Positions 33,013-42,694 are shown, counted from the first letter of the stretch. The stretch is DNA of 64,000 nucleotides from Butyrivibrio sp. CB08 (GCF_003625485.1 NZ_RAIR01000003.1:1-64000); one strand, 5' to 3'. The notes: a model not told the origin generated them from the sequence alone. A program made the numbers and translations.

Positions 33013-33549
33013 ATGAACATCGTAGTTTATTGCGGGTCAAGCAGTGGTAATGACGAAAGGTTCCTTGAGTCTGCGAAGGCCCTTGGAAAGTGGATCGGTG
33101 AAAGTGGTAATACTCTTGTTTATGGCGGAGCCAGCAAGGGACTTATGGGAGCAGTGAGCACAGCGGCGTTGGAAGCAGGGGCAGAGGTAATAGGAGTCCT
33201 TCCGGATGTTCCTTTGATCCAGGCAAGGAGGCAGCAGGGGCTTACCCAGTACATCGACACACCTACCATGGCTGAGAGAAAGGCCAGGATGATAGAGCTT
33301 GCGGATGCTTTTGTGGCGCTGCCAGGCGGGATCGGGACGCTGGATGAGCTGACAGAGGTTATGTCACTGATGAGCCTTAACATTACAAGCTGTCCGATAG
33401 TTCTTTTCGATACTAATGGATATTATCAGCCCTTCAGAGCAGTTGTAAGGAACATCGTTGAGAGCGGATTTGGAAGGGATGAGTATTTTGCAAATATGCT
33501 GTTCTCGGAGGATATGAAGGATATCGCAGAGTTCATAACGAGGAAATAA
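33013..33549 (+). CDS. LOG-family phosphoribohydrolase
   Basis: The 178-residue Rossmann protein of the LOG family, often misnamed lysine decarboxylase, releases free bases from nucleoside monophosphates. The active-site motif PGGIGTLDE is at residues 104-112, and the conserved Arg segment MAERKARM is at 86-93. AGGAGGAGG sets the start. It is co-directional with the YdcF and metallo-beta-lactamase genes and probably cotranscribed. Confidence 0.9.
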   Translation: MNIVVYCGSSSGNDERFLESAKALGKWIGESGNTLVYGGASKGLMGAVSTAALEAGAEVIGVLPDVPLIQARRQQGLTQYIDTPTMAERKARMIELADAFVALPGGIGTLDELTEVMSLMSLNITSCPIVLFDTNGYYQPFRAVVRNIVESGFGRDEYFANMLFSEDMKDIAEFITRK

Positions 33550-33584
33550 GTGGCTGCCGGCGCAGGCAGCAGGGGGATTACAAC

Positions 33585-34268
33585 ATGAGCAGACTTGAAA
33601 GATTAACAGAACACATATGGTACATGCCATTTGAATCAGAGCGTGACAGGCCAAACCTGAGCTATATCAAGGGTGACAACTGGAGCCTGGCAATAGACGC
33701 AGGGCACTCTGAGGCCCACACCAGGGAGTTTTACGAGCTTCTGGAAAAAGAGAATCTTCCGCTCCCAAGCATTACTGCCATAACCCACTGGCACTGGGAC
33801 CATACATTTGGGATGCATGCCATCAACGGATTGTCTATCGCCAATGCAAAAACAAACCAGCATATCGCTGAGATTAAGAGCAGGATAGAGCAGAACGGAG
33901 CAGAAGAGTTCCTATCTTTTGATGAGAGTATCAGGCTTGAATACGCTGGGGGAAGGCCGGTTATCGTAACCCTGGCAGATATGGTGTTTTCTGGCGAGAT
34001 GACACTGGACCTTGGAGGCATTCACGTTCAGCTCCTGGAAGCTGAGGCGCCGCACACTGATGATTCGACGCTAATCTATGTTCCGGAGGAGAAAGTTCTT
34101 TTCCTGGGGGATTCCACCTGTGGTGAGTTCCCAAGCTGGAGGAAGGACGGGGCTCTTGCCAGGAAACTAGCTGACACGATAGAGAAGATCGGGCCAGAGA
34201 CCTGTGTTGAAGGACACTGGCAGCCGGTAGAGACCGCAGATACGCTAAATGACCTTTTAGAAGGGTGA
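33585..34268 (+). CDS. metallo-beta-lactamase fold hydrolase
   Basis: The 227-residue MBL-fold protein has the metal motif HWHWDH at residues 68-73, a later His in EAPHTDDSTLIYV, the Asp of LFLGDST and the C-terminal His of EGHWQPV, so both metal sites look complete. The reaction could be a thioester, lactone or phosphoester hydrolysis. The stop codon lies inside the following terminator stem. Confidence 0.88.
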   Translation: MSRLERLTEHIWYMPFESERDRPNLSYIKGDNWSLAIDAGHSEAHTREFYELLEKENLPLPSITAITHWHWDHTFGMHAINGLSIANAKTNQHIAEIKSRIEQNGAEEFLSFDESIRLEYAGGRPVIVTLADMVFSGEMTLDLGGIHVQLLEAEAPHTDDSTLIYVPEEKVLFLGDSTCGEFPSWRKDGALARKLADTIEKIGPETCVEGHWQPVETADTLNDLLEG

Positions 34269-34292
34269 TGCCAAATTTGGCATCACTTTTTT
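34265..34292 (+). terminator. terminator
   Basis: GTGATGCC-AAATTT-GGCATCAC (34265-34286) is a perfect 8-base stem with a palindromic loop, followed by six Ts. Confidence 0.9.
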
Positions 34293-34366
34293 ATTACTTG
34301 AAAAAGCTTAGTGAGAGATGTATCATAAAAGTGAAATTAAAGATTTCAAATATGTGAGGGTGCAAT

Positions 34367-34984
34367 ATGGTAATCGATTATATTGTAGAAAATTACAAGG
34401 GTGGCGAGCCTATCTTTATAGATGAGATACCTGGGAAATCCAAGGATTATATCAGGCAGGAAATGAAGAGGCTTGTTGACGATGGCAAACTTGAGCGGCT
34501 ATACAATGGGGTATATTATATCCCTTATTTGACAGTACTGGGTACGAAAGGCCGTATTTCCGTGGATAAATTCATTGAGAAGAAATATCTGAATGTAGGT
34601 GGTGAGACTACAGGATATATCACTGGCTTGCAGCTTGCGAATAAGTTTGGATTTACAACACAAAACCCGTCCTGTTATGAGGTTTGTAGCAATGAGGCCA
34701 CAACCAAGCAAAGGAAACAGGATTTGGATGGCAATACCATAATAGTGTATAAACCAGTTGCTGAGATCTGCGAGAAAAACGTTGGAGCCCTTCAATTTCT
34801 TGATCTTATGACTAATATCGACAAATATAGCGAAGTTAGTGGAAAAGAGCTCTTTAAGAAGCTGAATAAATACATTAAAACAGTCAATCTGGACTTTTCT
34901 GTTGTTAAAGAGTATCTGCCATATTTCCCTGATAAGGTATTCAAAAATCTATATTACGGAGGCTTGATGAGTGAGCTGGTATAA
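34367..34984 (+). CDS. AbiEi-like antitoxin (DUF6088 type)
   Basis: The 205-residue protein has an N-terminal winged helix (GGEPIFIDEIPGKSKDYIRQEMKRLVDDGKLERLYNGVYYIP) that matches the AbiEi/DUF6088 antitoxins. These bind their promoter and counter a partner nucleotidyltransferase. It overlaps the partner gene by 14 bases. The AT-rich coding sequence differs from the genes on either side and suggests acquisition with the toxin. Confidence 0.82.
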   Translation: MVIDYIVENYKGGEPIFIDEIPGKSKDYIRQEMKRLVDDGKLERLYNGVYYIPYLTVLGTKGRISVDKFIEKKYLNVGGETTGYITGLQLANKFGFTTQNPSCYEVCSNEATTKQRKQDLDGNTIIVYKPVAEICEKNVGALQFLDLMTNIDKYSEVSGKELFKKLNKYIKTVNLDFSVVKEYLPYFPDKVFKNLYYGGLMSELV

Positions 34985-35888
34985 AGGGAATAGGAGTGAA
35001 TGGCAGGAGATAATTGAAACTGTAGCACGTGAGGAGAGAAGAACAGTACAGATGGTTGAAAAGGATACGATTCAATCATTCATTTTACTGGAACTGTCCA
35101 AAAGTGAGTTGCCATTTGTATTTAAAGGAGGAACATCTCTTTCAAAAGCCTTTGGTTTGATAGATCGTTTTTCAGAAGATATAGATTTATCAATGAATGT
35201 TAAGGTTTCGGAATCTGAAAAAAGGAAGTCTAAGGAAACTATCTTATCTATAGCCCAAAATCTGGGGCTTCAATTAGTCAATCCTGATGATATTAAATCA
35301 AAACACAGCTATAACAAGTATGTTTTTGAGTACGACTCTTTTTACAGCGATATACCACTTGAGCTTATTGTGGAAACAAGCTTTTATCAAAAGGTTTATC
35401 CGGTTACTACACGTAGAGTTGACAGTATTATTGGAGCGTTCTGTGATAAAAACAATATAGTATTGCCAGTTCCCTTTGATGCGGCCACTGTGAACATGCA
35501 GGTTCAGTCCCTTGAGAGGACATTTATCGATAAGATATTTGCTATATGCGATTACAGAATTCAGGACATGCAGGACAGGGATTCAAGGCATCTATACGAT
35601 ATTGCCAAGATACTTCCGGAAATTGCCATTAACGATGAGCTGGATAAACTCATTGATGATGTAAGAGATGACCGTATGTTATCCAAATACAACCCGTCAG
35701 CGTCTCTTGAGTACAGCATTCCCAAGCTGCTGGATGAGATCATAGAGAGTAGATTCTACGAGCGTGACTACAATGATATCACTAAGAGGCTCCTTTATGA
35801 GGATGTATCGTATGATGAGGCGATAGAGCAGGGAATAGCAAAGGTGGCATTGTTTGACATATTTAATTACCGTAAGCAGCGACCGTAA
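34971..35888 (+). CDS. AbiEii-family nucleotidyltransferase toxin
   Basis: The 305-residue nucleotidyltransferase of the AbiEii type has GGTSLSKAFGLIDRFSEDIDLSM (GGTS at 53-56, FSEDIDL at 67-73), which gives the GG-x(n)-DxD active site, followed by the LERTFIDKIFAICDYR and DSRHLYDIAKI segments. The pair is a toxin-antitoxin or abortive-infection unit against phage. The start is GTG 34971 with GGAGG 8 bases before it; an ATG at 34966 is in the wrong frame. Confidence 0.88.
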   Translation: MSWYKGNRSEWQEIIETVAREERRTVQMVEKDTIQSFILLELSKSELPFVFKGGTSLSKAFGLIDRFSEDIDLSMNVKVSESEKRKSKETILSIAQNLGLQLVNPDDIKSKHSYNKYVFEYDSFYSDIPLELIVETSFYQKVYPVTTRRVDSIIGAFCDKNNIVLPVPFDAATVNMQVQSLERTFIDKIFAICDYRIQDMQDRDSRHLYDIAKILPEIAINDELDKLIDDVRDDRMLSKYNPSASLEYSIPKLLDEIIESRFYERDYNDITKRLLYEDVSYDEAIEQGIAKVALFDIFNYRKQRP

Positions 35889-35954
35889 GGCCAAACTCTT
35901 TATTAAGCCACAGACCGCAGAGTTTATAGTTAATTAACGTTTTAGCGGCAATAA

Positions 35955-36050
35955 TTATGCCAGAACTACTCCATCCACGACTACGAGCGAATTGCGGACA
36001 AAGAGATGTATGAGTGCAAGCACAGGATGAAGGCGGAGAGGACAGACTAA
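35955..36050 (+). pseudogene. remnant of a GGDEF-domain gene (last residues only)
   Basis: After an in-frame stop at 35952 the frame gives about 31 codons ending ERIADKEMYECKHRMKAERTD. This matches the final helix of GGDEF diguanylate cyclases (ADxxMYxAK). No start or rest of the domain is present. It lies directly behind the AbiE pair. Confidence 0.5.
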
Positions 36051-36091
36051 AGAGGATTGACAAGCAGAGCCTTTAGTAGGATGATTAAGCA

Positions 36092-36790
36092 ATGCTTAAC
36101 AATAATAGATTTCAGGAAAACCGCACGATAAGTGCTATCATATTTAACATGCTCCTGGCGGCTGTGAGTCTTTTCTGCAACGGATTTGGAGTGTACCTGA
36201 CCATCCAGGCCAACATTGGCGCAGGTCCGTGGGATGTGCTGAATCTGGGACTTGCGAGGACCCTGGGGATCCTCTACGGAACAGCGTCAGTTGCTGTATC
36301 CTACGCGATACTTGGTATCGACATTGGTCTACGAGAGCCCATCGGGATCGCGATGTTCATTGACGCCTTTGTAGTAGGTAAGGCGGTAGACTTTTTTAAC
36401 AGGATGAACGTAGTGCCAAAGTGCGATTCGGTTCCCAAAGGGATCGTGGTTATGCTCATCGGTCTTGTGATCATGGCATACACCCAGTACACCTACATGT
36501 CAGCGAGCCTTGGCTGCGGTCCAAGAGATACACTGCTGGTTGCGCTTGCGAAAAGAGCTGGTCGCATCCCTATAGGTGCTGTCAGCATAGCACTTCTGAG
36601 CCTTGCCACTTTCATTGGATGGCTCCTTGGAGGCCCGGTAGGAATTGGAACTTTGATATGCGCCTTCGCAACTGGCCCAATCATGCAGATGGCATTTAAG
36701 TCAGTGAAGTTCGATGCAACCCACGTACACCACCAGCATCTGACGGATTCGGTTAAGGTGTTCGTGGACAGGAAGACGAAGGCGGCGTAA
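36092..36790 (+). CDS. YczE/YitT-type membrane protein
   Basis: The 232-residue membrane protein of the YczE family (DUF6198) has five to six helices and two repeats of the family motif, NIGAGPWDVLNLGLAR and SLGCGPRDTLLVALAK, which shows an internal duplication. YczE is needed for antibiotic secretion in Bacillus by an unknown mechanism. No clear ribosome binding site was found; AGGATG lies 10 bases upstream. The C-terminus has a His-rich stretch (HVHHQHL). Confidence 0.85.
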   Translation: MLNNNRFQENRTISAIIFNMLLAAVSLFCNGFGVYLTIQANIGAGPWDVLNLGLARTLGILYGTASVAVSYAILGIDIGLREPIGIAMFIDAFVVGKAVDFFNRMNVVPKCDSVPKGIVVMLIGLVIMAYTQYTYMSASLGCGPRDTLLVALAKRAGRIPIGAVSIALLSLATFIGWLLGGPVGIGTLICAFATGPIMQMAFKSVKFDATHVHHQHLTDSVKVFVDRKTKAA

Positions 36791-36860
36791 GAGGCAACTT
36801 AGGGTTGTGCAGAAATGCATACCGGTGAATAATTATTCACAAAATATACATATAAAAAAT

Positions 36861-36897
36861 AGCCCTGTACAGGATTTTGAAAACCTGCACAGGGCTT
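36861..36897. terminator. bidirectional terminator
   Basis: AGCCCTGTACAGG (36861-36873) and CCTGCACAGGGCT (36885-36897) pair with one mismatch, with As to the left and Ts to the right. It separates the convergent YczE and chemotaxis receptor genes. A TAGCTCTTTTCCC word follows at 36921. Confidence 0.85.
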
Positions 36898-36945
36898 ATT
36901 ATTTATGTGTATTTCGGCATTAGCTCTTTTCCCGAGCCTAAGGCA

Positions 36946-38964
36946 TTATGACTTGAAGAAGGACATCTCTTCGTTGAGCTTATCAGCGATATCCTTGAGG
37001 TTGTTAGCAGATCCAGCAAGGGTTGTAACTGTAGCAGAGAGCTCCTGCATGGAAGCGCCTGTCTCCTCTGAAGAAGCAGCGTTCTCTTCGGAAATAGCAG
37101 AAAGTGCGCTCATTGTGTCAACAACTGCGTTCTTACTTGATTCACAAGTATCAGCGCCCTGAGAGATGAGCTGTACGCCGCCTACTGTGCTGCTGATATC
37201 ACCAAGCATTCCGTTAACTGCATCCAGTGTCTCGCCAAGGGCGATCTGCTGGTCATTGTTGCCCTGCTTAACGTCTTCAGCTGCCTGAACTGCGGCTTTG
37301 GACTGCTCGAGGAGGACATCCATCTCTTTTCTGATATCATCAGCCATCTGCTTGGAATCATCAGCAAGCTTGCCGATCTCTTCCGCAACGACTGCGAATC
37401 CTTTTCCTGCTTCGCCGGCTCTTGCAGCCTCGATGGAAGCGTTGAGGGAAAGGAGGTTTGTCTGTGTAGCGATTGAGGCAATGCCTTCAACCTTGCCATT
37501 GATATTTGTAACAGCATCCTGTGTAGCACTGATGGTCTTGGAGATCTCGTCGATCTTGGCGGTCATCTCGGCTGAGGAATCCTGCAGGGATGCAAGGGAG
37601 TTGCTGGATACTTCTGAAGCTTCCTTCATCTTGTTTGCAAGATCTGAAAGGCTTCCAGTTGAATTCTGAACGTCTCCTACAGCATCGCCGATTCTTCCAA
37701 CGTTCTCGGATGCACTCTGGATCTCGTCTGCCTGCTGGGTTGCTCCGGATGCGATCTCCTGAACTGCATTTGATACGTCCTCAGCTGTCTGGGAGATCTG
37801 GTTAGCCATATCGGAGAGCTCCTCGGAGGATGTACCTACATCCGAAGCGGACGCCTTGATGTTGGTTACAATATCCTGAAGCTTCTGGATAACTGTATTG
37901 GTGCTGCCAACCATAAGGCCAAACTCGTCTTTTCTGTGGAGATGTCTTTTAACTGGCTTGAATTCACCGTCTGAAAGAGCTGACAGGGAGTCGCTTACAT
38001 CGCCGATAGGATCTGTAAATGCTCTTGCCATGATCAGGGAAACAATGCCTGCAAGGACAGAAAGAATAAGTCCGATGATGATAACGATGATCGCTGAGCT
38101 TCTTGCTGAAGCCTTGATCTCATCGAGGTTCTGGGCACAGCATACTGTCCAGCCTGTATCAGGGTCTTTTGCATAGCAGATGATGGCGTTATATTCGCCA
38201 GTGAAAGCTGTGAAGGAACCGCTTGTTGCGTCACTTGTCATGAATGGCGTGTCTGTATAAACAAAGTTCTCTTCATTTTCAGCTGTGATATCAAACTGTG
38301 AATGAGCTGCCATCATACCTGATCTGTCAACGATGTAGGCATTCTCAGCATGCTCTGCAAGGAAATCGTGGAACTCGTTAAGGTTGTAGTTACGCTGAAC
38401 AACACCGATTACAGTGCCGTTATCGTATACAGGACATGAGAAAGTTGTCTGACGGGCGCCTGTTGAAGCGGATGTGATTACATCTGATGCATGTACATTA
38501 CCCTTCATGGCTTCCTGGAAATATTCTCTCTTGCTTACGTCAACCAGCTTACCTGATGCACGGAGCATCTGCATTCCGTCTGGTCCTGTGATAACTGTGA
38601 TGTTACCGTCGTTAAGCTGGCCATCTACTTCATTAAGATATGCCTGAGCTTTTGAAGCTGAGGTCAGATCTGTTGGATTTACGTAGAAAGTCTTTGTTGA
38701 TGGTGCAGCAGCAATGGCCTGCATGGCTGCAAAGTTTTTCTGAATAATGGTCTCGTACTCTGACTCAATGTACCAAGCCTGCCAGTTAAGAGCCTTGATA
38801 GCGTCTGCTTCAGCTTTCTTGGTGGAGTTGTTGTAGCTGACAATGATAGCGATTGCCAATGGAAGAATGGCAACGATCAGCATAACTGCAATGAGTCTGG
38901 TTTTGATACTGTTTGAGAAACTAACAGCATTTGTGTTCTTAGTTTTCTTAGTTACCTTCGCCAT
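36946..38964 (-). CDS. methyl-accepting chemotaxis protein
   Basis: The 672-residue transmembrane receptor has a Lys-rich start, a first helix (about 20-42), an extracellular double-Cache domain (about 45-290; [21 protein letters not shown]-like strands), a second helix (about 300-325), HAMP, and a long signalling coiled coil. The hairpin tip for CheA/CheW reads [42 protein letters not shown]. It senses an unknown small molecule outside the cell. GGAGG sets the start at 38964. A possible -10 (TATAAT) is at complement 39025-39030. The flagellar cluster lies 14 kb downstream in the window. Confidence 0.95.
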   Translation of the reverse strand: MAKVTKKTKNTNAVSFSNSIKTRLIAVMLIVAILPLAIAIIVSYNNSTKKAEADAIKALNWQAWYIESEYETIIQKNFAAMQAIAAAPSTKTFYVNPTDLTSASKAQAYLNEVDGQLNDGNITVITGPDGMQMLRASGKLVDVSKREYFQEAMKGNVHASDVITSASTGARQTTFSCPVYDNGTVIGVVQRNYNLNEFHDFLAEHAENAYIVDRSGMMAAHSQFDITAENEENFVYTDTPFMTSDATSGSFTAFTGEYNAIICYAKDPDTGWTVCCAQNLDEIKASARSSAIIVIIIGLILSVLAGIVSLIMARAFTDPIGDVSDSLSALSDGEFKPVKRHLHRKDEFGLMVGSTNTVIQKLQDIVTNIKASASDVGTSSEELSDMANQISQTAEDVSNAVQEIASGATQQADEIQSASENVGRIGDAVGDVQNSTGSLSDLANKMKEASEVSSNSLASLQDSSAEMTAKIDEISKTISATQDAVTNINGKVEGIASIATQTNLLSLNASIEAARAGEAGKGFAVVAEEIGKLADDSKQMADDIRKEMDVLLEQSKAAVQAAEDVKQGNNDQQIALGETLDAVNGMLGDISSTVGGVQLISQGADTCESSKNAVVDTMSALSAISEENAASSEETGASMQELSATVTTLAGSANNLKDIADKLNEEMSFFKS

Positions 38965-39246
38965 AAAAGTGCCTCCATACATTAGATTTGTAACGACCAT
39001 AAAAAAGAAACTGCTACGAGAATAATTATACAGCTATAGTTGGGAAATAGCACGTATTTAGGCGAAATATAATAAATATTTTATGAGTTAAATTTCAAAA
39101 ATGTATCTGTTTTAGCACATTTTCTTTCAAAGCCGTGTAAAAGTACGCGAAATAAGTGAATATTTAATACCTCCAGCCCCGACTGTGATAAATAATATAG
39201 CGTAAGGTGTGACACAGCATTTTGTAGTTTGTTGAGGTAAAGAAAA

Positions 39247-39678
39247 ATGGTCATAGGAATTATCGGAGAAAATTGCAGCGGGAAATCAACCCTGGCAGAT
39301 GAGATCAAAAAGAAAATAGGTGCGGAGATCATCACAGGGAAGGATTACCTTAGGATGGCCAAGAGCGAGAGTGAGGCGAAAGCTCTTTTCCAGAAGAAAA
39401 TGGAAAACGCCGTCAACGGTGACAATCTGATCTACGTGATTTCTGACCGGGAGCATCTAGAGCTCCTTCCTGCCGGGGCAAAAAAGATACTGGTTTCGGC
39501 GGACTTAGACACAATTAAGGAACGGTTCAAGGCAAGGCTCCATGGCAATCTGCCTGCGCCTGTAGAGCTCATGCTGGTGAAGAAGCATGGGATGTTTGAC
39601 AACGAACCGGTGGATTTCAAGTACGACGGTGTAAACGGCAACGCTTACATGTTGTGCGAGAGTTTGGAGGTAAATTAA
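39247..39678 (+). CDS. P-loop nucleotide kinase-like protein
   Basis: The 143-residue P-loop protein has Walker A GENCSGKST (residues 7-15) and an adenylate-kinase-like lid region (LDTIKERFKARLHGNLPAPVELML). Its length and layout resemble small shikimate/adenylate-type kinases. The substrate is unknown. No strong ribosome binding site is present (GAGGTAAAG at 10 bases). A 47-residue gene follows after one base. Confidence 0.72.
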   Translation: MVIGIIGENCSGKSTLADEIKKKIGAEIITGKDYLRMAKSESEAKALFQKKMENAVNGDNLIYVISDREHLELLPAGAKKILVSADLDTIKERFKARLHGNLPAPVELMLVKKHGMFDNEPVDFKYDGVNGNAYMLCESLEVN

Positions 39679-39679
39679 A

Positions 39680-39823
39680 ATGCACTTTTTTGATAGAATT
39701 TTTGGAAACAGAAGATCTCTCAGTAAAGACGAGCAGGCCCTTATCGAGTGGGCACGCATCGAGAAGGTAGACAGAATCGTATGCGAAAAAGATCTGAGAA
39801 CTTTTTTCAACTACTGTAAATAA
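39680..39823 (+). CDS. small hypothetical protein, 47 aa
   Basis: A short gene starts at ATG 39680 with TTGGAGG overlapping the end of the kinase gene and ends at 39823 just before a terminator. It is charged, with Arg, Lys, Asp and Glu and a final CEKDLRTFFNYC region with two Cys. The family is not recognised, but the placement in an operon with a good site makes it believable. Confidence 0.55.
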   Translation: MHFFDRIFGNRRSLSKDEQALIEWARIEKVDRIVCEKDLRTFFNYCK

Positions 39824-39831
39824 TTCAGAAG

Positions 39832-39857
39832 GGAGCAGCCGGGCGCTGCTCCTTTTT
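39832..39857 (+). terminator. terminator
   Basis: GGAGCAGC and GCTGCTCC (39832-39852) form an 8-base stem with a CGGGC loop, followed by five Ts. Confidence 0.9.
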
Positions 39858-39873
39858 CCATTTCGGGGCTTTG

Positions 39874-39902
39874 TTGACAGCGGTCGAAATAACGTCTATC
39901 GT
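39874..39902 (+). promoter_or_regulatory. promoter of the CDF transporter gene
   Basis: TTGACA (39874-39879) and TATCGT (39897-39902) are 17 bases apart. Confidence 0.6.
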
Positions 39903-39922
39903 TTTTATTGAGGGTTATTGAA

Positions 39923-40789
39923 ATGGATGAAACAAGAATTATAAAAAGAGTGTCCAAAGTTGGAATATTCGGAAACGTGGTGCTGGCTTTATTCAAGCTG
40001 ATCGCAGGTGTCATCGGTAATTCCGGAGCTATGATATCCGACGCGGTGCACTCTTTATCTGACGTATTTGCTACATTTGTTGCATATGTTGGCGTAAGGC
40101 TGTCCCAGCAGCCAGAGGACGACGAGCACCCATACGGCCATGAGAGGCTGGAGTGCGTGGCGGCCATGATCCTTGGCGCCCTTTTGGCAGTGACAGGCCT
40201 TGGCATCGGATACACCGGCCTTCAGAAGATCATTTCCGGAGAGCCCCTTGAAGTTCCCACAATTCTGCCACTTATCGCAGCTGTGGTCTCCATCGTGGTG
40301 AAGGAAGCCATGTTCTGGTACACCATGCACTACGCCAAGAAGATTGATTCTCCGGCATTTAAGGCAGACGCCTGGCACCATCGCTCAGACGCCATCTCAT
40401 CAGTTGGCGCATTTATCGGTATCGGCCTGGCTAAGCTTGGCTTTCCTATCATGGACCCCATCGCAAGCCTTGTGATATGCTGCTTTATTCTTAAGGTGGC
40501 CTACGACATCTTCAAGGATGCCCTGGACAAGATGCTTGATACCTCCTGCGGAACTGAGATGGAAGGCAGGATGATGAGCTTTATCATTAAGCAGGAAGGT
40601 GTTGAAAATATCGATCTGTTCCACACCAGGCAGTTTGGAAACAAGATCTACATTGATCTTGAGATCGCTGTCAAAGGTGACATGTCTCTGTACAAAGCCC
40701 ACGAGATCGCTGAGCGGGTTCACAACAGCGTGGAGCAGGAATTCCCCAATGTTAAACATATAATGATTCATGTTAATCCGGCGGACTAA
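39923..40789 (+). CDS. cation diffusion facilitator transporter
   Basis: The 288-residue CDF exporter of divalent metals (Zn, Fe, Mn or Cd) has six membrane helices. The metal site residues are MISDAVHSLSD (D40, H43, D47 region) and DAWHHRSDAISS in helix 5. The cytoplasmic C-terminal domain follows from about residue 205, with FHTRQFGNKIYIDLEIAV and KHIMIHVNP. HPYGHERLE is the typical loop. It is close to FieF/YiiP. ATG 39923 has GAGGG upstream; TTG 39908 is an in-frame alternative. Confidence 0.92.
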   Translation: MDETRIIKRVSKVGIFGNVVLALFKLIAGVIGNSGAMISDAVHSLSDVFATFVAYVGVRLSQQPEDDEHPYGHERLECVAAMILGALLAVTGLGIGYTGLQKIISGEPLEVPTILPLIAAVVSIVVKEAMFWYTMHYAKKIDSPAFKADAWHHRSDAISSVGAFIGIGLAKLGFPIMDPIASLVICCFILKVAYDIFKDALDKMLDTSCGTEMEGRMMSFIIKQEGVENIDLFHTRQFGNKIYIDLEIAVKGDMSLYKAHEIAERVHNSVEQEFPNVKHIMIHVNPAD

Positions 40790-40869
40790 GGGCTGGCGCG
40801 GGTTCGAGCTGCGGCCTGGGCGTGCTGGCGTCGTATTTTGCGTGGCTTGATGGGTTGCGCACAATATAA

Positions 40870-40898
40870 TTGCATTTAATGTTTGAGAGTGGTATAAT
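40870..40898 (+). promoter_or_regulatory. promoter abutting the radical SAM gene (possible leaderless mRNA)
   Basis: TTGCAT (40870-40875) and a perfect TATAAT (40893-40898) are 17 bases apart. The ATG of the next gene is at 40906, only 7 bases after the -10, where transcription should begin. No ribosome binding site is present. Confidence 0.6.
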
Positions 40899-40905
40899 GG
40901 GTCCT

Positions 40906-41997
40906 ATGAGTAAAGAATTTGATATCCAGGAATATATGACACATGGGGTTGAGCGCGTAGTTTCCGACGCCATCAAGGCAACCCTTAAGAATCCAAAAGA
41001 GAGCGCCTACATGGCGAAGTTTGCTCTGGCAACCAAGGCGGCTTCCAAAAGAAGAGCCAAGCTCGAAGCGGAGGGCGAGCACATTCCGCCGTTCCTTATT
41101 GCCAGCATCACCAGCAGCTGCAACCTTCACTGCGCAGGATGTTATTCAAGGTGCAACAATGCAACCCAGGACACTGAGCCGGTTCAGCAGCTTTCAGATG
41201 AAGAGTGGCTTAAGATCTTCGATGAAGCAGGAGATCTTGGCGTAAGCTTCATCCTTCTTGCAGGTGGAGAGCCGCTTCTTCGTAAAGGCGTTATTGAAGC
41301 AGCTGGCAAAAAGCCAGACATTCTTTTCCCCATATTCACAAACGGAACCTATATGGCGGACAAGTACTTCGAGATGTTCGACAGACGCCGCAACCTGATT
41401 CCTATCATGAGTATCGAGGGCGAGAAAGAGGCCACTGATGCAAGGCGCGGCGAGGGCGTTTACGACAAGCTGATCTCAAACATGGATGAGCTGTGCGAGC
41501 GCGGCCTTATCTACGGCGCATCAGTTACCGTGACAACTGAGAATTACAGGGACGTATCTTCCGAGGAGTTTATTGGGAAGCTCTCCAGCAAGGGCTGCAA
41601 AGCAGTGATCTTCGTTGAGTTCGTGCCAGTTACCGACGAGTCCCAGCACCTTGCTCCAGGCGACGCAGAGCGCGATTACCTGGCAAAAGAGATCTCACGC
41701 CTTCGTACTGAGCATCCGGAGATGGTGTTTGTTTCCTTCCCTGGAGATGAGAAGAGCTCCGGCGGATGCATCGCTGCAGGAAGAGGGTTCTTCCACATCA
41801 ATTCCCACGGCGGAGCAGAGCCATGTCCATTTTCACCATACTCGGACATCAATGTAAAAGAGACGTCGCTCAGGGACGCCATGAAGTCCAGGTTGTTTAA
41901 GGCGCTGCAGCAGGAGGGCGTTCTCGTGGACGACCACCAGGGCGGCTGCGTACTGTATGAGAAGAGAAAAGAAGTGGAAGCGCTGATAGGAGGGTAA
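40906..41997 (+). CDS. radical SAM protein
   Basis: The 363-residue radical SAM enzyme has the cluster motif CNLHCAGC (C72, C76, C79), a GGEPLL substrate/SAM loop, and C-terminal Cys in GGC, EPCPFSPYSD and GGCVLY that could hold an auxiliary cluster. The first 60 residues form a helical cap. The target is unknown. A nitroreductase-type gene follows after 4 bases and may act with it. Start ATG 40906 has no ribosome binding site but fits a leaderless message; ATG 40897 would overlap the -10 box. Confidence 0.88.
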   Translation: MSKEFDIQEYMTHGVERVVSDAIKATLKNPKESAYMAKFALATKAASKRRAKLEAEGEHIPPFLIASITSSCNLHCAGCYSRCNNATQDTEPVQQLSDEEWLKIFDEAGDLGVSFILLAGGEPLLRKGVIEAAGKKPDILFPIFTNGTYMADKYFEMFDRRRNLIPIMSIEGEKEATDARRGEGVYDKLISNMDELCERGLIYGASVTVTTENYRDVSSEEFIGKLSSKGCKAVIFVEFVPVTDESQHLAPGDAERDYLAKEISRLRTEHPEMVFVSFPGDEKSSGGCIAAGRGFFHINSHGGAEPCPFSPYSDINVKETSLRDAMKSRLFKALQQEGVLVDDHQGGCVLYEKRKEVEALIGG

Positions 41998-42001
41998 TGT
42001 G

Positions 42002-42673
42002 ATGAATGATTTTGAAGCTATTTATGCCAGGCACTCGGTTCGCAGTTACAAGCCAGATGCCATCGAGGCTGACAAGGTTTTACAGCTTCGCGAGAAGATA
42101 GATGAATTAAATGCCGCTGGTAACCTGCACCTGCAGTTTATCGAGGACGCAGGCAGGACCTACAGCAGGCTAATGAACAGAGTAGCAGGCCTTGGCTCTG
42201 CACCCAGCGTCATCGCCTGTGTTGGCAAGGACGCCGAGGACCTTGACCAGAGGGTTGGATATTACGGGGAGCAGTTAGTTCTTTTCGCTCAGAAGCTCGG
42301 ACTTAATACCTGCTGGACAGGTACCTTTAGTAAGGGTAATACCGACGCTGATGTTAAAGAGGGCGAGAGGCTTGTGATCTGCATCGCCATCGGCTATGGC
42401 CAGGACCAGGGCAGAGTCCGAAAGTCCAAGAGCTATGAGGATGTTGCGAAGGTGGATGCTGCAGTCGGCGAGGCTCCAGAGTGGTTTAAGAAGGGCGTTG
42501 AGATGGCGCTTCTTGCACCAACAGCCATCAACCAGCAGAAGTTTGTAATTAGGCTTGGCGCTGATGAGAGCGTGGAGCTTGTCGACAAGGGCGGAATCTT
42601 TAGTAAGGTAGACCTTGGCATTGTTAAGTGTCACTTCGAGATCGGCGCAGGAAGAGAAGTTACAAAAAGTTAA
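42002..42673 (+). CDS. nitroreductase family protein
   Basis: The 223-residue flavoprotein is of the nitroreductase type. FEAIYARHSVRSYK (residues 3-16) holds the FMN phosphate-binding Arg, and FKKGVEMALLAPTAINQQKFVI holds the second FMN contact. It is of the two-lobed clostridial type that uses FMN and NAD(P)H. AGGAGGG is 8 bases before ATG 42002, overlapping the end of the radical SAM gene, so the two form an operon. Confidence 0.88.
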   Translation: MNDFEAIYARHSVRSYKPDAIEADKVLQLREKIDELNAAGNLHLQFIEDAGRTYSRLMNRVAGLGSAPSVIACVGKDAEDLDQRVGYYGEQLVLFAQKLGLNTCWTGTFSKGNTDADVKEGERLVICIAIGYGQDQGRVRKSKSYEDVAKVDAAVGEAPEWFKKGVEMALLAPTAINQQKFVIRLGADESVELVDKGGIFSKVDLGIVKCHFEIGAGREVTKS

Positions 42674-42694
42674 CAAATATTGATAACAATTTAA

